A DNA stretch of 64,000 nucleotides from Neocallimastix lanati (nom. inval.) (GCA_016946835.1 JACVTC010000051.1:830001-894000); one strand, 5' to 3'. Numbered from the stretch's first letter, positions 25,644 through 47,984 are shown. Notes: generated from the sequence alone by a model not told the origin. Numbers and translations are program-made.

Positions 25644-26561
25644 TACATATAGTATTAAAATAATAATAAATTTCATTATTATTATTTTTACCTTTTTTCA
25701 TTTATTCGTATTTATTTTAATTTATTTTAATTTATTTTTTTTTTTTTTATTTAATTATTATTACATAAAATATAAAAATTGAAAATAAAATTAAGATATG
25801 GCATATGACTTTATTTGTTAGTAATATTATACTATTATTTTTTTCATATACCATAAAATTTAAAGGAGAGATAAAGATATCTATTTAAAAAAAAAAAAAA
25901 TAAAATAAAAAAAAAAATTAATTAGTTTTTCATTTATATGAAGAAGTTGTTAGATTTTCAAACTAAACCTTTCATCAAAATACAAAATTCATTTTTCGTA
26001 CGAAATATAAAAATTTCTATTACATATTTCTGAATCTTATTTTATATTATTTTATTCTAATTAGATAGTTATTAGTTAAATTAATTTAGCCTTTAAAATA
26101 TAATATTAAATTATTAAAAAAGCCCTTTCCCAATAAAAGAAAACAAACAGAAGAAGGTGTTATAAAATAATAATAATAAAAAAAAAATTGATTAATACCT
26201 ATTTAGTAATAATTAAAAAAAAATTATATAAATACGATAAAATTAATATTTTTTTATTTCAGAGAGAGAGTTTTTTAAAAAAGGAAGTTTATAAGGAATT
26301 TTAATTTTAAAATATAATGAGAAGAAGTTATATTTACAAAAGGTGTTTTAATAAATAAAAAGTAAACAAAAGAAAAATTTTTCATTTTAGTGCAAATCAT
26401 TTTATTATTTTAATAAATAATAAATTTTATAATAAATAAGGTTTATATTAAAAATTTTTTGTACATTATTGAGTATTAATAGTCGAGCTTATCTAAAATG
26501 AGTAAATTAGTTGACAACTTTATAGGAAAGCTTATTTTTGATATTTTTGAAACTTTATTTA

Positions 26562-26594
<33 letters not shown>

Positions 26595-27718
26595 TAATTT
26601 AATTTTGTAGATATTATTATTAAAGTTTTAATTTTTTAATTTTTTTTTTTCTTCTTAATTTAATTTTGTAGATATTATTAAAGTTTTAATTTTTTAATTT
26701 TTTTTTTTTTTTTTTTTTTTTTTAAATAAGATATTTAATTCAAAGTAATTGATATATAATTTTCATCATATATTTTATATTATATCAAATACATATATAT
26801 ATTTTAATTTTTATTTATATTTAAAAAGTTACAATATTATTCTATAATCATCAATAATCATCATAAATACATAAATGTAGGTTGACTTGACGTGACAATG
26901 TAAAAATTTAAATACATATTTATTATATATTTAATTTTTTTTTATTTTTTATTTTTATTTTTGTTTTTATTTTCATTATTTTATAATAATTAAAATTATT
27001 ATATTTTATTAAATCTATGCTACTATTTATCTGTTGGCTCAGGTATTTATATATTATATATATAATTATAAAAAGAAAAATAAATATTAATTTTTTAATT
27101 AATTATTATTATTTTTTTTTAATTAATTAATTATTATTTTTTTTATATTTTCTTTCCCTTTTTTTTTTTTTTTTTATTTTTTTATTCTTTTATTATTTTT
27201 ATTAAACATTTATTTATTATTATAGATATTAAAGATAATTTTTTATATTCAATATATTTTATATATCAGTGAAAATTTGTTTATAAGTATTAATGATTAT
27301 ACGTTTTTATTGATGATAAATATAAATATATAATATTAAAAATTTCTATTTATTTATTTTTTAATCTGGATATGAAATTTAATCTATATATATATATATA
27401 TAGATATATATAGATATTTATTCTTTTTTTTTATTATTATTTATACTGATTAATATTTATTATATACATATAGTTTGAGATGCTTAAAAATTGTATTTTA
27501 ACATTAACTTGTACGTTCTGTATAATCTTTATTTATTTTTATTTTTTTTTTATTAATATTAGTTTTTATATATATTTATAATCTATAAAATTTTCAATTT
27601 ATGTTACATTTTATTGAAAAAAATAAATAATTATATTTTTATTGAATGATGATAGAAAGAATTACAGTAAAAATTAGAATTTGAAAATTATAAAGTTTAA
27701 ATAAAATATATGCATAAA

Positions 27719-27761
<43 letters not shown>

Positions 27762-30681
27762 TAAAAAATGAATTAGGTAAAGTACAATATTATTCTATTG
27801 TTTAAAATTAGATTTAATTATACTATACCTTTTTTTATAATAATAAATAATAATAATAATAAAAAAAAAAGAAAACAATTAAAAAGTAATATTTTTTATG
27901 CTAATTTAAATCTTCAAAGTTTAAAATAATCGTTAGATTTAAAATATATTTTTATATGATAGGAATATAATTCATCTTTTTTTTTTATTTTTTTTTAATA
28001 AATAATATATATTTAATTTATATATAAGAATATATTTATATTTAATATATATGTTATATCAATAAAACAATAGAACATCTATTTTATTTTAATTTAAAAG
28101 TTTAAATTAAAGATTTCAATTTTAAAAATTAGTTTTATTATTAAAACTTTTTACTCTTTTTATATAATTGCATATTATTTAATTTTTTATTATATATTTT
28201 TATTACTCTACATATTTGATATAAATTTTATTCTTAACAAACTACTAATTGAGTGATTAATATAATGAAAATAAAAAGCATATGCTTTGAGTATAAAAAT
28301 ATAAATATAAATGTAATTATAATTATAAAATATATATATTAATAATATATATAATAGTATTTAGAAATTTAGAAATTATAGTATAGTGAAAAAATTTAAT
28401 AAAAAATTATAAAAATTAAAAATAATAAAAAAAAAAGATATCTTTAATTTTATCGTGTATTGTATTTGAATTGTTCCTGTTGAATAGTAAATTATAATAT
28501 TTTAATATTATTATTATTACTTTTTTGACCAATAATAAATTATTTAAATTTCATATTTTATAATTATTATTTTCCACATAAAAAAAAAAAATTTATAATT
28601 ATATTACTAATTAAATAATATAATTAGTTTATTGTACATTTTAATTAATAATATATATATTAAATATTTAATTCTGTATAGAAGAATAAAATTAAAATAA
28701 AATATTAATTAAAACTTATTTTATTACTAATTTTTTTTTTTTTTTTACAAATTCGATTTTTTTTATATTTGAATATTTTACTTAACATTTTTATTTTATA
28801 AAATATTAATAATTTTTACAGGTGAAAAAGCTATTTTCATTTATTTAACATTAATCAAACAATTAGTTAATTGTTTTATTATTATAATCATTAAATAATG
28901 ATAAAAAAAAAGTTAATTATATGTTGTTCTTTGTTAATACTCAGTTTATAAATTTTTAATAATTTTCATTCATATTATTAGGCAATATTAATTAACATAT
29001 AACGTAATAATATTATATATGATAATTATAAATTTAAAATTATGAATAAAATGAAGTTTGTTATGATATATTATTTTGGATTCAAATTATATTGATTTTT
29101 CTATTTTTTTATTTTAATTTTTTTTTTTTTATTAAGAGATAAAAAGAATATATATAATATATTATTTATATTAATAATTAATATTATAAATAATATATTT
29201 TAATTTTAAAAGAAAATTCAAATAATAAAAAAAAGAGAATAATGGAAATTTTTTATTTTTGTTATTACTACTATAAAAACTATATTTTGCAGCATTAGAT
29301 AAGTAAAATTATACATTATTCCATCTTTAGACTTTTTTTTTTTTAAAAATAAAATAAACATTTACTTTTAGCAAATTGAAATTTTTTATATAATAGTCCA
29401 TTAAACATATATAAAATATAAATATATATTTAATCATTAAAAAAAAAAAAAAAAAACCTAAAAATTAAAATGTGAAATAAATAGAGGAAAAGAATAAATT
29501 ATTATAAAATAAAAAAATATAAATATAATTTTTTAAAAACAAAGGATAGCTTAAAAGTATATATATTTATCTATATAGTAATGATAAGAATTAGCATATT
29601 ATTTTTTAATATATATTATTTGGACTTTTTTATTTAAATTTTTTTTTTTTTTTTTATTAGATATAGTTAGATTCAATATTAATTTAATAGTAATTATATA
29701 TGTATATATATTTAAGATTTACTAAATTTTTATGATAAGTTTAACTTCCTTATTTAATTTAAATTAAAGCAAAGATTTTTTTTATATATAAATTAAATAT
29801 AGAATAAAAATTTCATTTTATTTTTAATTATTTCCATATTTAGTTAAAAAGCAAATTAAATTATAATATTAAATTTTATTATTATTAAAATATTAATCGA
29901 TTTCTTCAAAAAATTATATGTTTAGGATTATGATTATGATTATGATTTAAATAATAAAATTAATAATTTCTAATATTTACATTTATTTTAAAATTATGTT
30001 CAAAATGATAAATTAATAATTATTTATGAAATAACATATATATTCATTATGATTTAATGATTATAAAAATTGGTAATTACATAAACCCTTTTCCTTTCCT
30101 TTTTTTTTTTTTTTTTTTTTTGGTTGTATAGTGTAATAATTTTTAATCTTATTCTATTAAAATTTTTTTTATTAAATATATATTATAATAAAATTTTTTG
30201 AATGAACCTTTTTTTATTTTTTTTCTTTATCAAATGATGAAAAATAATCATAATAATTCTAATGATTTTTATTTTTACAAAAAGCGAAAATTTAAAAATT
30301 GATTATAGATTATTTTAAAGAATAATTTAATTAAATTAGTTTTTTAAATCAGACAATATTATAAACCAATTTAAATATATGTTAGAAATAAAGTTTAATA
30401 TATGAATATTACTATTGTAATAAAGTATAATAACATATATTAATTTTATTTATTATTTAATTATAATATTTCAAAAATATGGTATGAATAGAACATTTAT
30501 CTAATAATGTGATTTAATTAAATTTATGTAATTAATATAGAAGTAAAAATATACTATTGTTTTTTTTGTGAATGAACTTTATAAATAATAAATAAATTCA
30601 TAAATAAATAAATAAATTCATAAATAAATAAATTCATATAATAAATAAATATATAATTTTATCAAATTATCTATATACTTT

Positions 30682-30724
<43 letters not shown>

Positions 30725-33700
30725 TTCTATAGAATAATGAATCAAATAATTTTTATTTCAATTCATTTTTTAATTGATTTAAAAAACTTTATTTTTTATT
30801 TTTTATTGTTAATTTTATTATTATATTTTTTTTTAATATTACTATAATAGTTAAAATAGAGAGTTATTTAAAAATTTAATTTTTTTTTTGGTTAAAGTAT
30901 CATCATATAATATTTAAATGTATAAGTAAATGAAATAATGTAAAAATATTAAAGCTATGAATCTATTAAATATTGAATTCCTTATAATACTACTACTACT
31001 ACTAATCATCATCATATTATTATTATTTAATTAGTTTAATAATAAATTCAATAATTACTAATTATTTGTTTTTTCAATTTAAATGCCTTTTTTTTTTTTT
31101 TTTTTATTTTTTTAATTTTTTATTTATTGTCATTATCGGAAAAGATACTATTCTATATAAGTATTTATTATAGAACAGTATTAAAAAAAATAAATTAAAA
31201 AATAAGATAAATAAAGTATTTAAATTTCAAAGACTAATAATTAGTGATTATTGAATTTATTATATATAAATATAAAAATATAGTTATTATGATTAATAAT
31301 AATAGTGGTGTAATATTGCATTATATTACAAAGAAATTTATTATATATTTTATAAATATATTTGAAATATTAAGAATTTAATAGGAATAATTAATATTAA
31401 TATAAAAACATTTTTGAAAAATCAATAAAGTATTTTGTTTTAAAGAGTTGTGCAATCTATTAAAAAAAAAAGAAAAAAAAAATTATAATTAAAATTAATA
31501 CTTTCTTTTATAGAATAACCACATAAAAATTTTATACTTAAATTTCAATCAATAATGATTAAATTTTTTTTTTTTTTTTTGAATTATTTTTTTTATAGAA
31601 AAACGATATATATATATTATTATTATTTTTGCTTTTAATAAATGATATTTAATTTATATTGACAAAGTTAAATAATAGTCATGGTGTCATGGTATTTAAT
31701 ATTTTAACTTATCACTTTTAATTTTTAATATAACGAGAGAAATTATATCAAACTTTTCTATATTTTTTAAAATTAATTTTATATATATTTATTTTTTTTA
31801 TAATACTTATTATTTAGATTATTTAGATTATAAGTAATTTAATTAATTTATTTTAGGCAATTTCTATTTTATATTTAAATTTCTACTAATTATATTATTT
31901 ATGATTATTTTTTTTTTTAATTTTTTAATTTTTTTTTTTTTTTTTTACTTCATCTTATGAACAAAAAAAAAAAAGAAAAAATTATACTAAATTATCAAAA
32001 AATCAAAATTTTTATAATGATAATTGAAAAAATCTTTTCATTAGAAAATGGAAAATTATTGACCAACTTAGATATAAAAGTGGATAAATATATTCTATAA
32101 AAAAAAAAAAATTTAATTAAGAAAAAAAAAGGAAAAATAAATTAGCTTGATTATTTATAAATAATAAACCTAATTAAAAGATAGTCAATATGTGTATATT
32201 TAATTTATTTTCTATTGTCTTATTATTATACTCAAAGTCAATTTAAATTAATTTTTTTTTTTTGTAATTTTAAATTTTATTATATTTATATCTTATTTCG
32301 ATTTTATATTAAAATCAGATAAGATAATTCGAGAAGCTTTATTATTGTTATTATTTACTATTATTCTAATTTTTTTTTAAATGTTATGATTATCAAAATT
32401 AATTTTATATTTATATATATTAATGATAAATTTAGTGTATATAGAGATTTGTAAATAATATTATAATCATTTCTTCAAATTCTTAAATATATCTCAGATA
32501 AATAAAATTACTTATAATATTAATTAATTAGTATTATTACTATTTTTTTTATGGAATATAGAAGCTTTTTTATTATTATTTATACAAATAATAATAATAT
32601 TTTTTTTTCTTTTTATTTATATCAAAAAGTATTTTTTTTAATGAGGAAATATTATACTACTTTTAATATGTATTTAATTGTTATGTTGTTTGCTTTAATA
32701 TCGAAAGAGGAAAAGTTTTTTTTTTTTTTTTTCAATTTTTTAATAATAGTTGATAAATTAATTAATATATGTATTCTTTTAATAAATTAAAACTTAAATT
32801 AAAGTTACATTAATTGATTCAATGGTTTGAACTTTTTTTTTCTTTTAAAAGTTAAACGCATTTTATTATTTTATTATTTACAAAAATTAATAATAAAAAT
32901 ATAATGTATAACGAACGTAAATGAAATGTAAAAATAATTATTATATTTTAATTAGTTCTATCTTACTATTTGATGGATGAAACATTTTTATCAATTATTA
33001 AAATAAATTTATTTTTAAAATCAATTACAAATTATTTATATATATTAATATATAATAAAAATTATATTACATTGATTAGATTTAATATGTAATAATATTT
33101 TTTATTTTTATTTTAATTTTTTTTATTATAATTTTATTTTTTATTCCTTTTATTTTTTATTCTTTTTTTATTTTTTATTTTATTTTTTTCTTTTTTATTA
33201 TATATTATATATTATATTTTTGTATTATTATTATTTTTTTAAGCTATATATATATTTATTCTTTTTTTTATTTTATTTTATTTTATTTTATTTCATATTT
33301 TAAAAATTATAAACTTGAAATTTGAATTCTAATAGAATGATGATTATATATAATAAAAGAATTCAAATAAAAAATCAATTAATATGTTTAATTATTAAAA
33401 TATAAACTTAATGTACTACAAATATATATATAATTCTTATGTAGTATGTATGAATGTATAGAATTATTGTAACTCTTAATAAGTTAATTATATATCTTAA
33501 AAAGTTATTTTTTAATTTTATACTTTTATAGATAATATTGTAAGAATCAAAAAAAAAAAAAGGTATTAAAAAATTAATTTTATTAATATATACTTTTTTA
33601 TATTATATTATATTTTATTTGAGTAGTATTGCAAGAGTAAAAATTATATATGCAACTATAAAAGAATTACAATTTTTGTTTTAGAATTGTTCAATTATTA

Positions 33701-36203
33701 AATCATATTACAGTTATCAGTTATTTATGATTCTATTTCTATATCGATTTAATAACATAAAAATTTTTTTTGTTAATGAAAATGATTTCATTTATACTCT
33801 CTGGCTTGAATAATGCTAAAAATGCTATGTAAATATTACCAATATAATAGAAACGTTATATATAATAAATCTAAAATATCGTTGATATTAAATATAATTA
33901 AATAATTATTTTTTAATTATATTTATATATTAATAGTAAATAAATATTCCCAGTATGAAAATTAAAATAAATATAATAAATAATAATATCATTCATCTGG
34001 TATTAAAAAAATGTATATATATACAATATTTGAAATTGTAGGATAAATCATATAATAATTTAATTTATTATACTTTTTTATTTAAATATTAAATTATATT
34101 GATATTTATATTTCCATGGAATATTTTAAATATAATAGTAATAATATAATATAAATATATTTAACAATTATATTAAATTTTATATAAATTTCTAAAATAA
34201 TTTGTACGAAACTTTAGTACTTAATTAAATATAATTAAACGTTAATAGTTATAATAATAAAAACTAATAATAATATATATTAAGATATATTAACAAATAA
34301 TAATAAATAATAAATAATAAATAATAAATAATAATAATAATAAATAATAAATAATAAATAATGAATAATAAATAATAAATAATAAATTATAATAAATTAT
34401 TGATTTTTAACTATAATAACAATTGTAAATAAATATTTTATAGTATTTATTTAATAAAAAAAATGTAAATATTTTTTTTTTAATTATTTTATATATCTAT
34501 AATATCAAAACCAAACAAATAAACAAACAAAACAATACTTAACAAACAAATAAACAAACAAATAATAAAAAAAAAAAACATTAATAATGACTTTTTAAAA
34601 TTTATTGAAATAAACCATTCTATATTAAAATGCCATTATTTATTTGAATGATTATAGTACACATTTTTGCATAAATGTTTAATGGTAAAAATATTCTATT
34701 AATATTTTAGTTGTTTATCATATATTTAATGCTTTATCTTGGAAAACTAAAAATAATACTATAACAATATAATTCAATTGTATACTTCTACAATAATAAA
34801 TATATAATAAATATTATTAATATTATTATATTATTTTCAGGAAGGTAAAAATAAAAAATATAAAAAATAAAAAAATGAAAGATTATTACAAAAAAAAAAA
34901 TATATATATATATTAATATATAAATATTATAAATATTAACATTTACTATAGAAGTATTAATTAAGAATATTTAAAAATAATAAAAAATAAATTAAATGTA
35001 TGAATTTTGTATTTTACATAATTAATATGGATTAAAATTCTCAATAGAAAAGCAATTATACATGTAATATATGGTTATGAATAATAAAATATATTGATAG
35101 AAGTATAAGAAATACTATTGCATTATTGAAATTCATTCATTTATGTTGTAAATTAATATATGTAAATATTTAACATTAAATAAAAAAAAAAGTTTCAATG
35201 AAATGAAATTTAAAATTAATACGTTAGATTTACTTATTTATTTAATTAAATTATTTTAAATTTTAAAGATATATATAAATAATTATTTCATATTTACTCT
35301 TGTTACTTTTCCATATTAATTCTAATATATAATTTGATTATGTATTAAAATTAAGAAATAAAATCTTTTTTTTTTTTTTAATTTTAATTTTAATTCTAAA
35401 TTTTAATATATATATAAGCATATATTGAAGTGCTATTGAATAAGAATGAAATTTTAAAATTTTTAATTAATAATTTAAATTTTGATAGAAAGGGAAATAT
35501 TGAAAAAAAAAAAATAATAATTAGGCTTAAAATGAAAATTTATATACAAATATATTCATTCTATATAAATTAATATATATTATTAACATATTCCAATATT
35601 ATATATTATTATCTATTAAAGCTAAAATATATATCTCATAATAAATTTTATTATATATTTTATTAAAAAAAGGTCAGAAACTTCAAAAAAAAAAAAAAAA
35701 AAAAAAAAAAATTATAATATATAATATATAATATACTATATTTATAATAAATAGATAATATACAATTGAATATAATTTATATAATTAATTTGAAATATTT
35801 TAATAAATAAAATTATATTTGCCTTTAAATCAAATATAAAGGTAAAAAAAAAAAAAAAACTATATATATATAAGGATATTCTTCTTCATTTTTTTTTAAT
35901 TCATATTTTAATTTCAAAAATTATTATTTATTAATTTAATGTAAAAACAATTTTATTTAATAATTTATTATTTTAAATTTAATTATTTAATATTTATTTT
36001 TTATTTATTATTATTGTTTTTAAAAAAGAACTATTAAGTTAATTTTCGTCATTGTAAATAAAAAGCGTTTAATTGTTTAAATAAAAAAAATTATTTATTC
36101 ATAATTTATTTTAAAGCGAGAGTTTGTAAATATATTTTAAATTCAAATTTGTAAATACTTTAAGAAATTTCAGTTAATCTATTAAAATATTAATTTAATT
36201 ATC
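24389..36203. other. 11.8-kb AT-rich gene desert
   Basis: I found no gene, RNA gene or mobile element with support. The sequence is AT-rich throughout, with many A or T runs of 15-40 bases (for example near 24780, 25620, 27720, 30690, 35690) and short (AAAT)n, (AAT)n and TTTTA tracts (30590-30650, 33260-33300, 34300-34390). Small plus-strand frames near 25240 and 32551 are Phe/Ile/Tyr-rich and follow the T runs. Confidence 0.6.
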
Positions 36204-37341
36204 ATGGCTTCCTCAAACGCATTACATCATTGGAGAGTTATTGGCCCAGGAGTAAGTTTTATATATAATTTATTAAAAGGATTGAATATATATAGTATTA
36301 TAAAAATAAGTTTTATTGATTGTAAATTAATTGATAAATTGTGAATAATAGGAAGAAAATATTTTAGAAAGTCAATATGAATACAATCCAAATCCTTCTT
36401 CAGCTACAAAGATGAGTCTTGCATTGAAGCTTCATGTTTCACCACAAAATATTGGACGGTAAATAATTAAATATTTGTTAATATTAATTTAAAATATGTA
36501 TCAGGAATTAATTACAATTTTATTAAAAAATTTAGTTGGTTTAGTGCCAGAAGAAGACGTGAAGCTGGTTTAGCTCGTGCTAGTAGAAAAACACCAGAAC
36601 AATTATCATTATTAGAGGAGTTCTTTAAGCATACTCATTTCCCAACACAAGAACAAAAAGGTAATATATATAAAACAAAAGATGGTTCATAAAAAAAAAT
36701 ATTTAAATTTATTCGTAATTTAATGATTCAATAGAAATTGTGGAAATGTTAGTGTAACGTAATTAAATAATTCAATCAAATAAGGAAATATTAGATTATC
36801 ATCAGATCAAAAAATTAATAAATAAAATATATTATAAAATTTAATATATCTATAATAGGAAATGTTAAATATAATTCAATAATACATCAATAATAATTAA
36901 AAAAATTTGTTTATACATTTAAAATAAAAGATAAATAATTAAATAATATATTTATATTATATAATTGATAAAAATAAGTAAATTTTAAATCAATAATAAA
37001 AAATATTTAATACATTTAAAATATAAAATATAAAGAATTATATTTATATTATATAATTGATAAAAATAAGTAAATTTTAAATCAATAATAAAAAATATTT
37101 AATTTATTTAAAATATAAAATATAAAGAATAAGTAATTAAATAATATTTTTATATTTTATAATTGATATAAATATAGAAAATTTAGCTCAAGGAACAAAC
37201 CTTTCTTATAAACAAGTTAATAGTTGGTTCCAAAATCAAAGAAAGAAGCATGGTTTAACATCTTTAGAAAACTTACCAAGCAGAAGACTTATTTTATGGC
37301 ATAAAAGTGTTGCAGCTCATATTCGTTCTCAATCAAACTAA
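36204..37341 (+). CDS. Small transcription factor with two tandem homeodomains, four exons
   Basis: Exons: 36204-36251, 36352-36458, 36536-36660, 37178-37341. Phases agree and give 147 residues. The second homeodomain (about 65-120) is clear: RKTPEQLSLLEEFF (helix 1), a second helix ending LAQGTNLSYKQV, and the recognition helix VNSWFQNQRKK with Trp48, Phe49, Asn51 and Arg53. The first (about 8-63) has EENILESQYEYNPNPSSAT, LALKLHVSPQNIGRWFSARR: its helix 3 keeps Trp and Phe but has Ala where Asn51 should be. It may be a degenerate or protein-binding domain. An Arg-rich patch (RRRRE) between them could serve as a nuclear signal. The protein is almost nothing but the two domains. The fold is secure; target genes cannot be inferred. 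Confidence 0.88.
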
Positions 37342-38201
37342 ACACTTACTTTCTTGTGCCTAAGAAGTAAATCATAAATTATCACAATATTTAATTATTA
37401 AAGTTGTTTTAAAATGCAATTAAATTGTATGGAAAAATATGTATAAAATCTATGAAAAATTATTTTATTTTTTTATTTTTGAATTAATTTTATAGATTTT
37501 TATTTATAATTTATTTATTTATAAAGAAAAGTTAATTCAAAAATGAAAATTAAGTATTATCTTATTTGAGAGATAATGCCTTTAATGTGTGAATTATTAT
37601 TATACAATAATAGATATAGAATAATGCAATATTTAAGAAGTAGTTAATTTTAATTATTTTTATTATCAAAAAAAAAAAACAAAAAAAAAAAAACAAAAAA
37701 AAAAAAACAAATGAAAGGCATTTATAAAACAACAAATTATTATTATCTTTCTTTTTTTTTTTTTAAAAAAAAAAAAAAAAATAACATATTTATATTATCA
37801 AAATTATCAGATATTATTTGTTATTTATAGCAATATAAATATAAAATAATATTTATTATCGAATTAATATTAAAAATATTTTTGTAAGAAATTGTAAATT
37901 TAAGTATATATGGTAATATTATTAAATCTTTCAAAAATAAAGCAAAAAAAAATAATTTATAAAATAATATTATTAAATATTTAATGTTTTAAATTTTTGT
38001 GTTGCATTAATTTAAATAATTATTAAATATTGATAATTATCTTATTGTACATGGTTTTATATTTTCATAATTAAAAGTTTATATATATATTCTAATCAAA
38101 AGTATAATATATTACCTGCACATTGTATACATCACACCGAAATTTTTTTTTTTTAACTTTTTAACTAATTTTTATCTTTTATTATAATAAATTTTTTATA
38201 A

Positions 38202-38264
<63 letters not shown>

Positions 38265-38348
38265 TTTATTTTACTTAATCTTTTACATACATTTTATTTT
38301 TATCTTTAAATATAATTTATTTAAAAAATGTAATATATAAAAATTATT

Positions 38349-38481
38349 TTGTGTTTTATTTTTTGTTTATTTTTTTATCTTTTTTTTTTTTTATTATTTT
38401 ATTACATGTATTTTATCAAATATTTAATTAATAAAGATGAAACAAGTTTGCTGCCGTTAAAAAAAAAAAAAAAAAAAAAAT
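38349..38481 (+). mobile_element. Solo 3' end of the long LINE (UTR plus poly(A))
   Basis: It runs from TTTTGTGTTTTATTTTTTG through ACATGTATTTTATCAAATAT to GATGAAACAAGTTTGCTGCC, GTT and poly(A). It is the reverse complement of 7419-7560, with one base changed in the last conserved word (GCTGCC for GCTTCC). It is a strongly 5'-truncated insertion; the left border is uncertain because the flank is T-rich. Confidence 0.75.
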
Positions 38482-38507
38482 ATATATATAAAAATATAAT
38501 CATCTAT

Positions 38508-38561
38508 TTAATAAAGTACTGAAAGTGTATTCTCTTCGTAGTTTAAAAAAAAAAAAAAAAA
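38508..38561 (+). mobile_element. Solo 3' tip of the second LINE subfamily
   Basis: AATAAAGTACTGAAAGTGTA then TTCTCTTCGTAGTTT and poly(A) matches the last bases of the 61-kb copy (AATAAAGTTTTGGAAGTGTA, TTCTCTTCCCTGTCT, poly(A)) with a few changes. It lies only 27 bases after the other LINE tail. Confidence 0.55.
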
Positions 38562-39510
38562 CATAATATCAAGTTTTTACTTTAATTTTTAATTACCTTT
38601 TTAAAAAAAAATAGTTAAAAATAAAATATTAAATATATATATATATATTAATAATCCCTTTAGAAATTATATAGTAATAAAAAAAAATACAAATAAAGAA
38701 ACAGCATTATTAATTATTAAGAAAATTATATATATATATATATATATAAACATTAAAGTTTAAAATTCTTTTAATATATAAAAAACTCTAAAATTTATTA
38801 TTAACCATCTCACTTAAAGATTAATTTTTATTAATTTTTATTCTATTAATTTAAACATTTCTTTTGTTATTTGATAATATTTAAATACTGTTTATGGGAT
38901 TTATCTTTATTTTAAACAAATACAATTTCTAAAAAAAAAAAAAAAAAAAAAAAAAATTATAATTTTTTATTTTAGTTCCATTTAATTTAAACTTTAAATC
39001 TATTTTAAAATTAATACTATAAAATTATAATAGATTAGTATTACATATATAATATAATATAAATATGATTTTTATAGAATTTATAATATATACATTAAAG
39101 TTTAAGTATAAAATATGGTTAAAAAATAAGTTTCTTTATTCTTTATTTGTCTTTTACTTTTTTTTCTTGTTTTGTTTTGTGAAGCTTTGCTTTATGTTTA
39201 TAATAAAATAAATATTAAAGCATAATAATATATAAAAATAAATTAAATTAAATAGAGAAGAATAATAAAGAAATAAAGTATAAAAATCAAAATAAATTGT
39301 GAAATATAATAAAGAAATAAAGTATTAAGAAAAAAAAAATATGAATAAAATGATAAATATATATATAATTTTAATAGTCTTTTTTTCAGAAAAGAAAGCA
39401 AAATTCACAAATAAACTTTTTTATTATTATTCTATATAAAAATATATATGCTTATTTAAATAATTATGATCATATTAAATATGAAATAGGAAACTTTAAA
39501 TATTATTGTT

Positions 39511-39623
<113 letters not shown>

Positions 39624-39820
39624 TTTGAATTGGATTTGTATTTGAATTGGAAAAAAAAAATTTTTAAATAAGATAAATAATCTTTAATTAGGAAAATATA
39701 ATATATCAAAAATTAATAGTAGTTCGATAGAGCGACAATTATTTTATATAAATAATACATTTATATATAATTATTAATAATTTTTATTCATAGATTTTAT
39801 TTGAAGTTTATTTTTATTTC

Positions 39821-39859
<39 letters not shown>

Positions 39860-40375
39860 GATAAAAGATTATTATATCACTTAAATTTAATCGAAGAGGA
39901 TATTTTTTTAATCATGGTAAAATAATTAAAGCTTATATAAAAATAAAGATAAAATAATATTAATAATAATAATTATTTGTTAATTTAATTATTATTTATT
40001 ATTTGTTATTTGTTATTATTATATGTTATAATGTTATATATTAATATTTATAATTATTTATTTTAAAGTTTTTAGTTTTTTAGTAATTGAACAAAATTTT
40101 TTTTATTAATTATTTTGTAAATAAATAAATAAATAAATAAATAAATATATATATTTTATTAGTTTAAAATAAAAATTATTAAAGGGTTATTTTATACATA
40201 CTATTTTTTTTTAATTAATATATATTTATTTATATATATGATAATATGTCAAAATTATATATATTTTATAGTTTTGGTATTAAATTAATAAGTATACTTA
40301 TTTAATTTATCAAGATAAAGATTCCTTGTTGAATAATTATATCTGCCTATTAGAAATGTGCGATATCTTAATATT

Positions 40376-40428
40376 TCTTCTTCCCCTAAGGCGGGGGCTG
40401 AAACCAAGGGTGGTACACACCGGAAATA
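40376..40428. other. Isolated GC-rich, hairpin-forming island
   Basis: TTCCCCTAAGGCGGGGGCTG followed by AAACCAAGGGTGGTACACAC and CGG stands out sharply from sequence of below 20% G+C. CCCC/GGGG around TAAGGC and GGTG/CACC around GTACA can pair as two small stems. It matches no tRNA or spliceosomal RNA that I know. It could be a structured RNA, a ribozyme core or a transposon remnant. Confidence 0.35.
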
Positions 40429-41376
40429 AAAAAAGAAAAAAAAAATTGTTTAATAATTTGATACAACAATAAGAGAGAGAAACTTCTGTTTTTTTTTTTT
40501 TTTTTTTTTTTTTTGAAAAAAAAAAGGAAAAATATTTATAGTATTAAAAATTAGTAAATAAATTATACAGTTTCATTTTCTAATATAAATAAGAATTATA
40601 ATAATAAAAAAAAATATATATATAATAAATAACTAAATATTTATTTATTAATTATTAATAAAATGTAAAATATTTTTTCAATATTGATTTTTAAGAATTT
40701 TAAGAAAAATATTTTTAAATATTTAAAAATAAAAATACCATTTTTAGCTATGTAAATTAATAAATAAATGAATAAATAACCAAATAAATAATAAATTGAT
40801 AAACATTAAATACTGCTTTATATTTGTTTTATTTATGAATATTAAAAAAAGAGTTTTTTTAATTATTTAAATAAATATATAAATGAATATAATAAATAAA
40901 TAAACTAATAATAAATAAATATATAAATATATAAACAAATATATAAATAAATATATAAATAAATAAATATAGTAAATTAATATTAATATTTAAATCATAA
41001 AATTAAATTAAATTGATATAATAATTTTAAAACTTATTTACTTCTAAAATAATAAAATTATTATTTATATATCAGTTCTTAAAAATTTTTAATAATATCA
41101 ATAAATTAATCATACATAAAAAATGTAAAGTGGCATTTTGAGTATAAGAAATTGTAATTTAATATATAATTTAAAAATAATGATTGAATGAATAATTTAA
41201 TTTATATATAATAGATTTACTAATATTATTATTAAAAATTTATGTATTCTATAAAGAATTAAAGATATTTGATTTAATGAAATTCAATATAGAAAGAAAT
41301 TTTATTTAATATATATAATATATATATATATATAAAAAAAAAAAAAAAAAAAAAAACCCTTTATATATAAAAGATA

Positions 41377-47984
<6,608 letters not shown>

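Noticed and set aside
26495-26590. Short frame starting MSKLVDNFIGKLIFDIFE
   Set aside because: Looks protein-like for about 20 residues but runs into T-rich sequence, with no phase-compatible partner exon.
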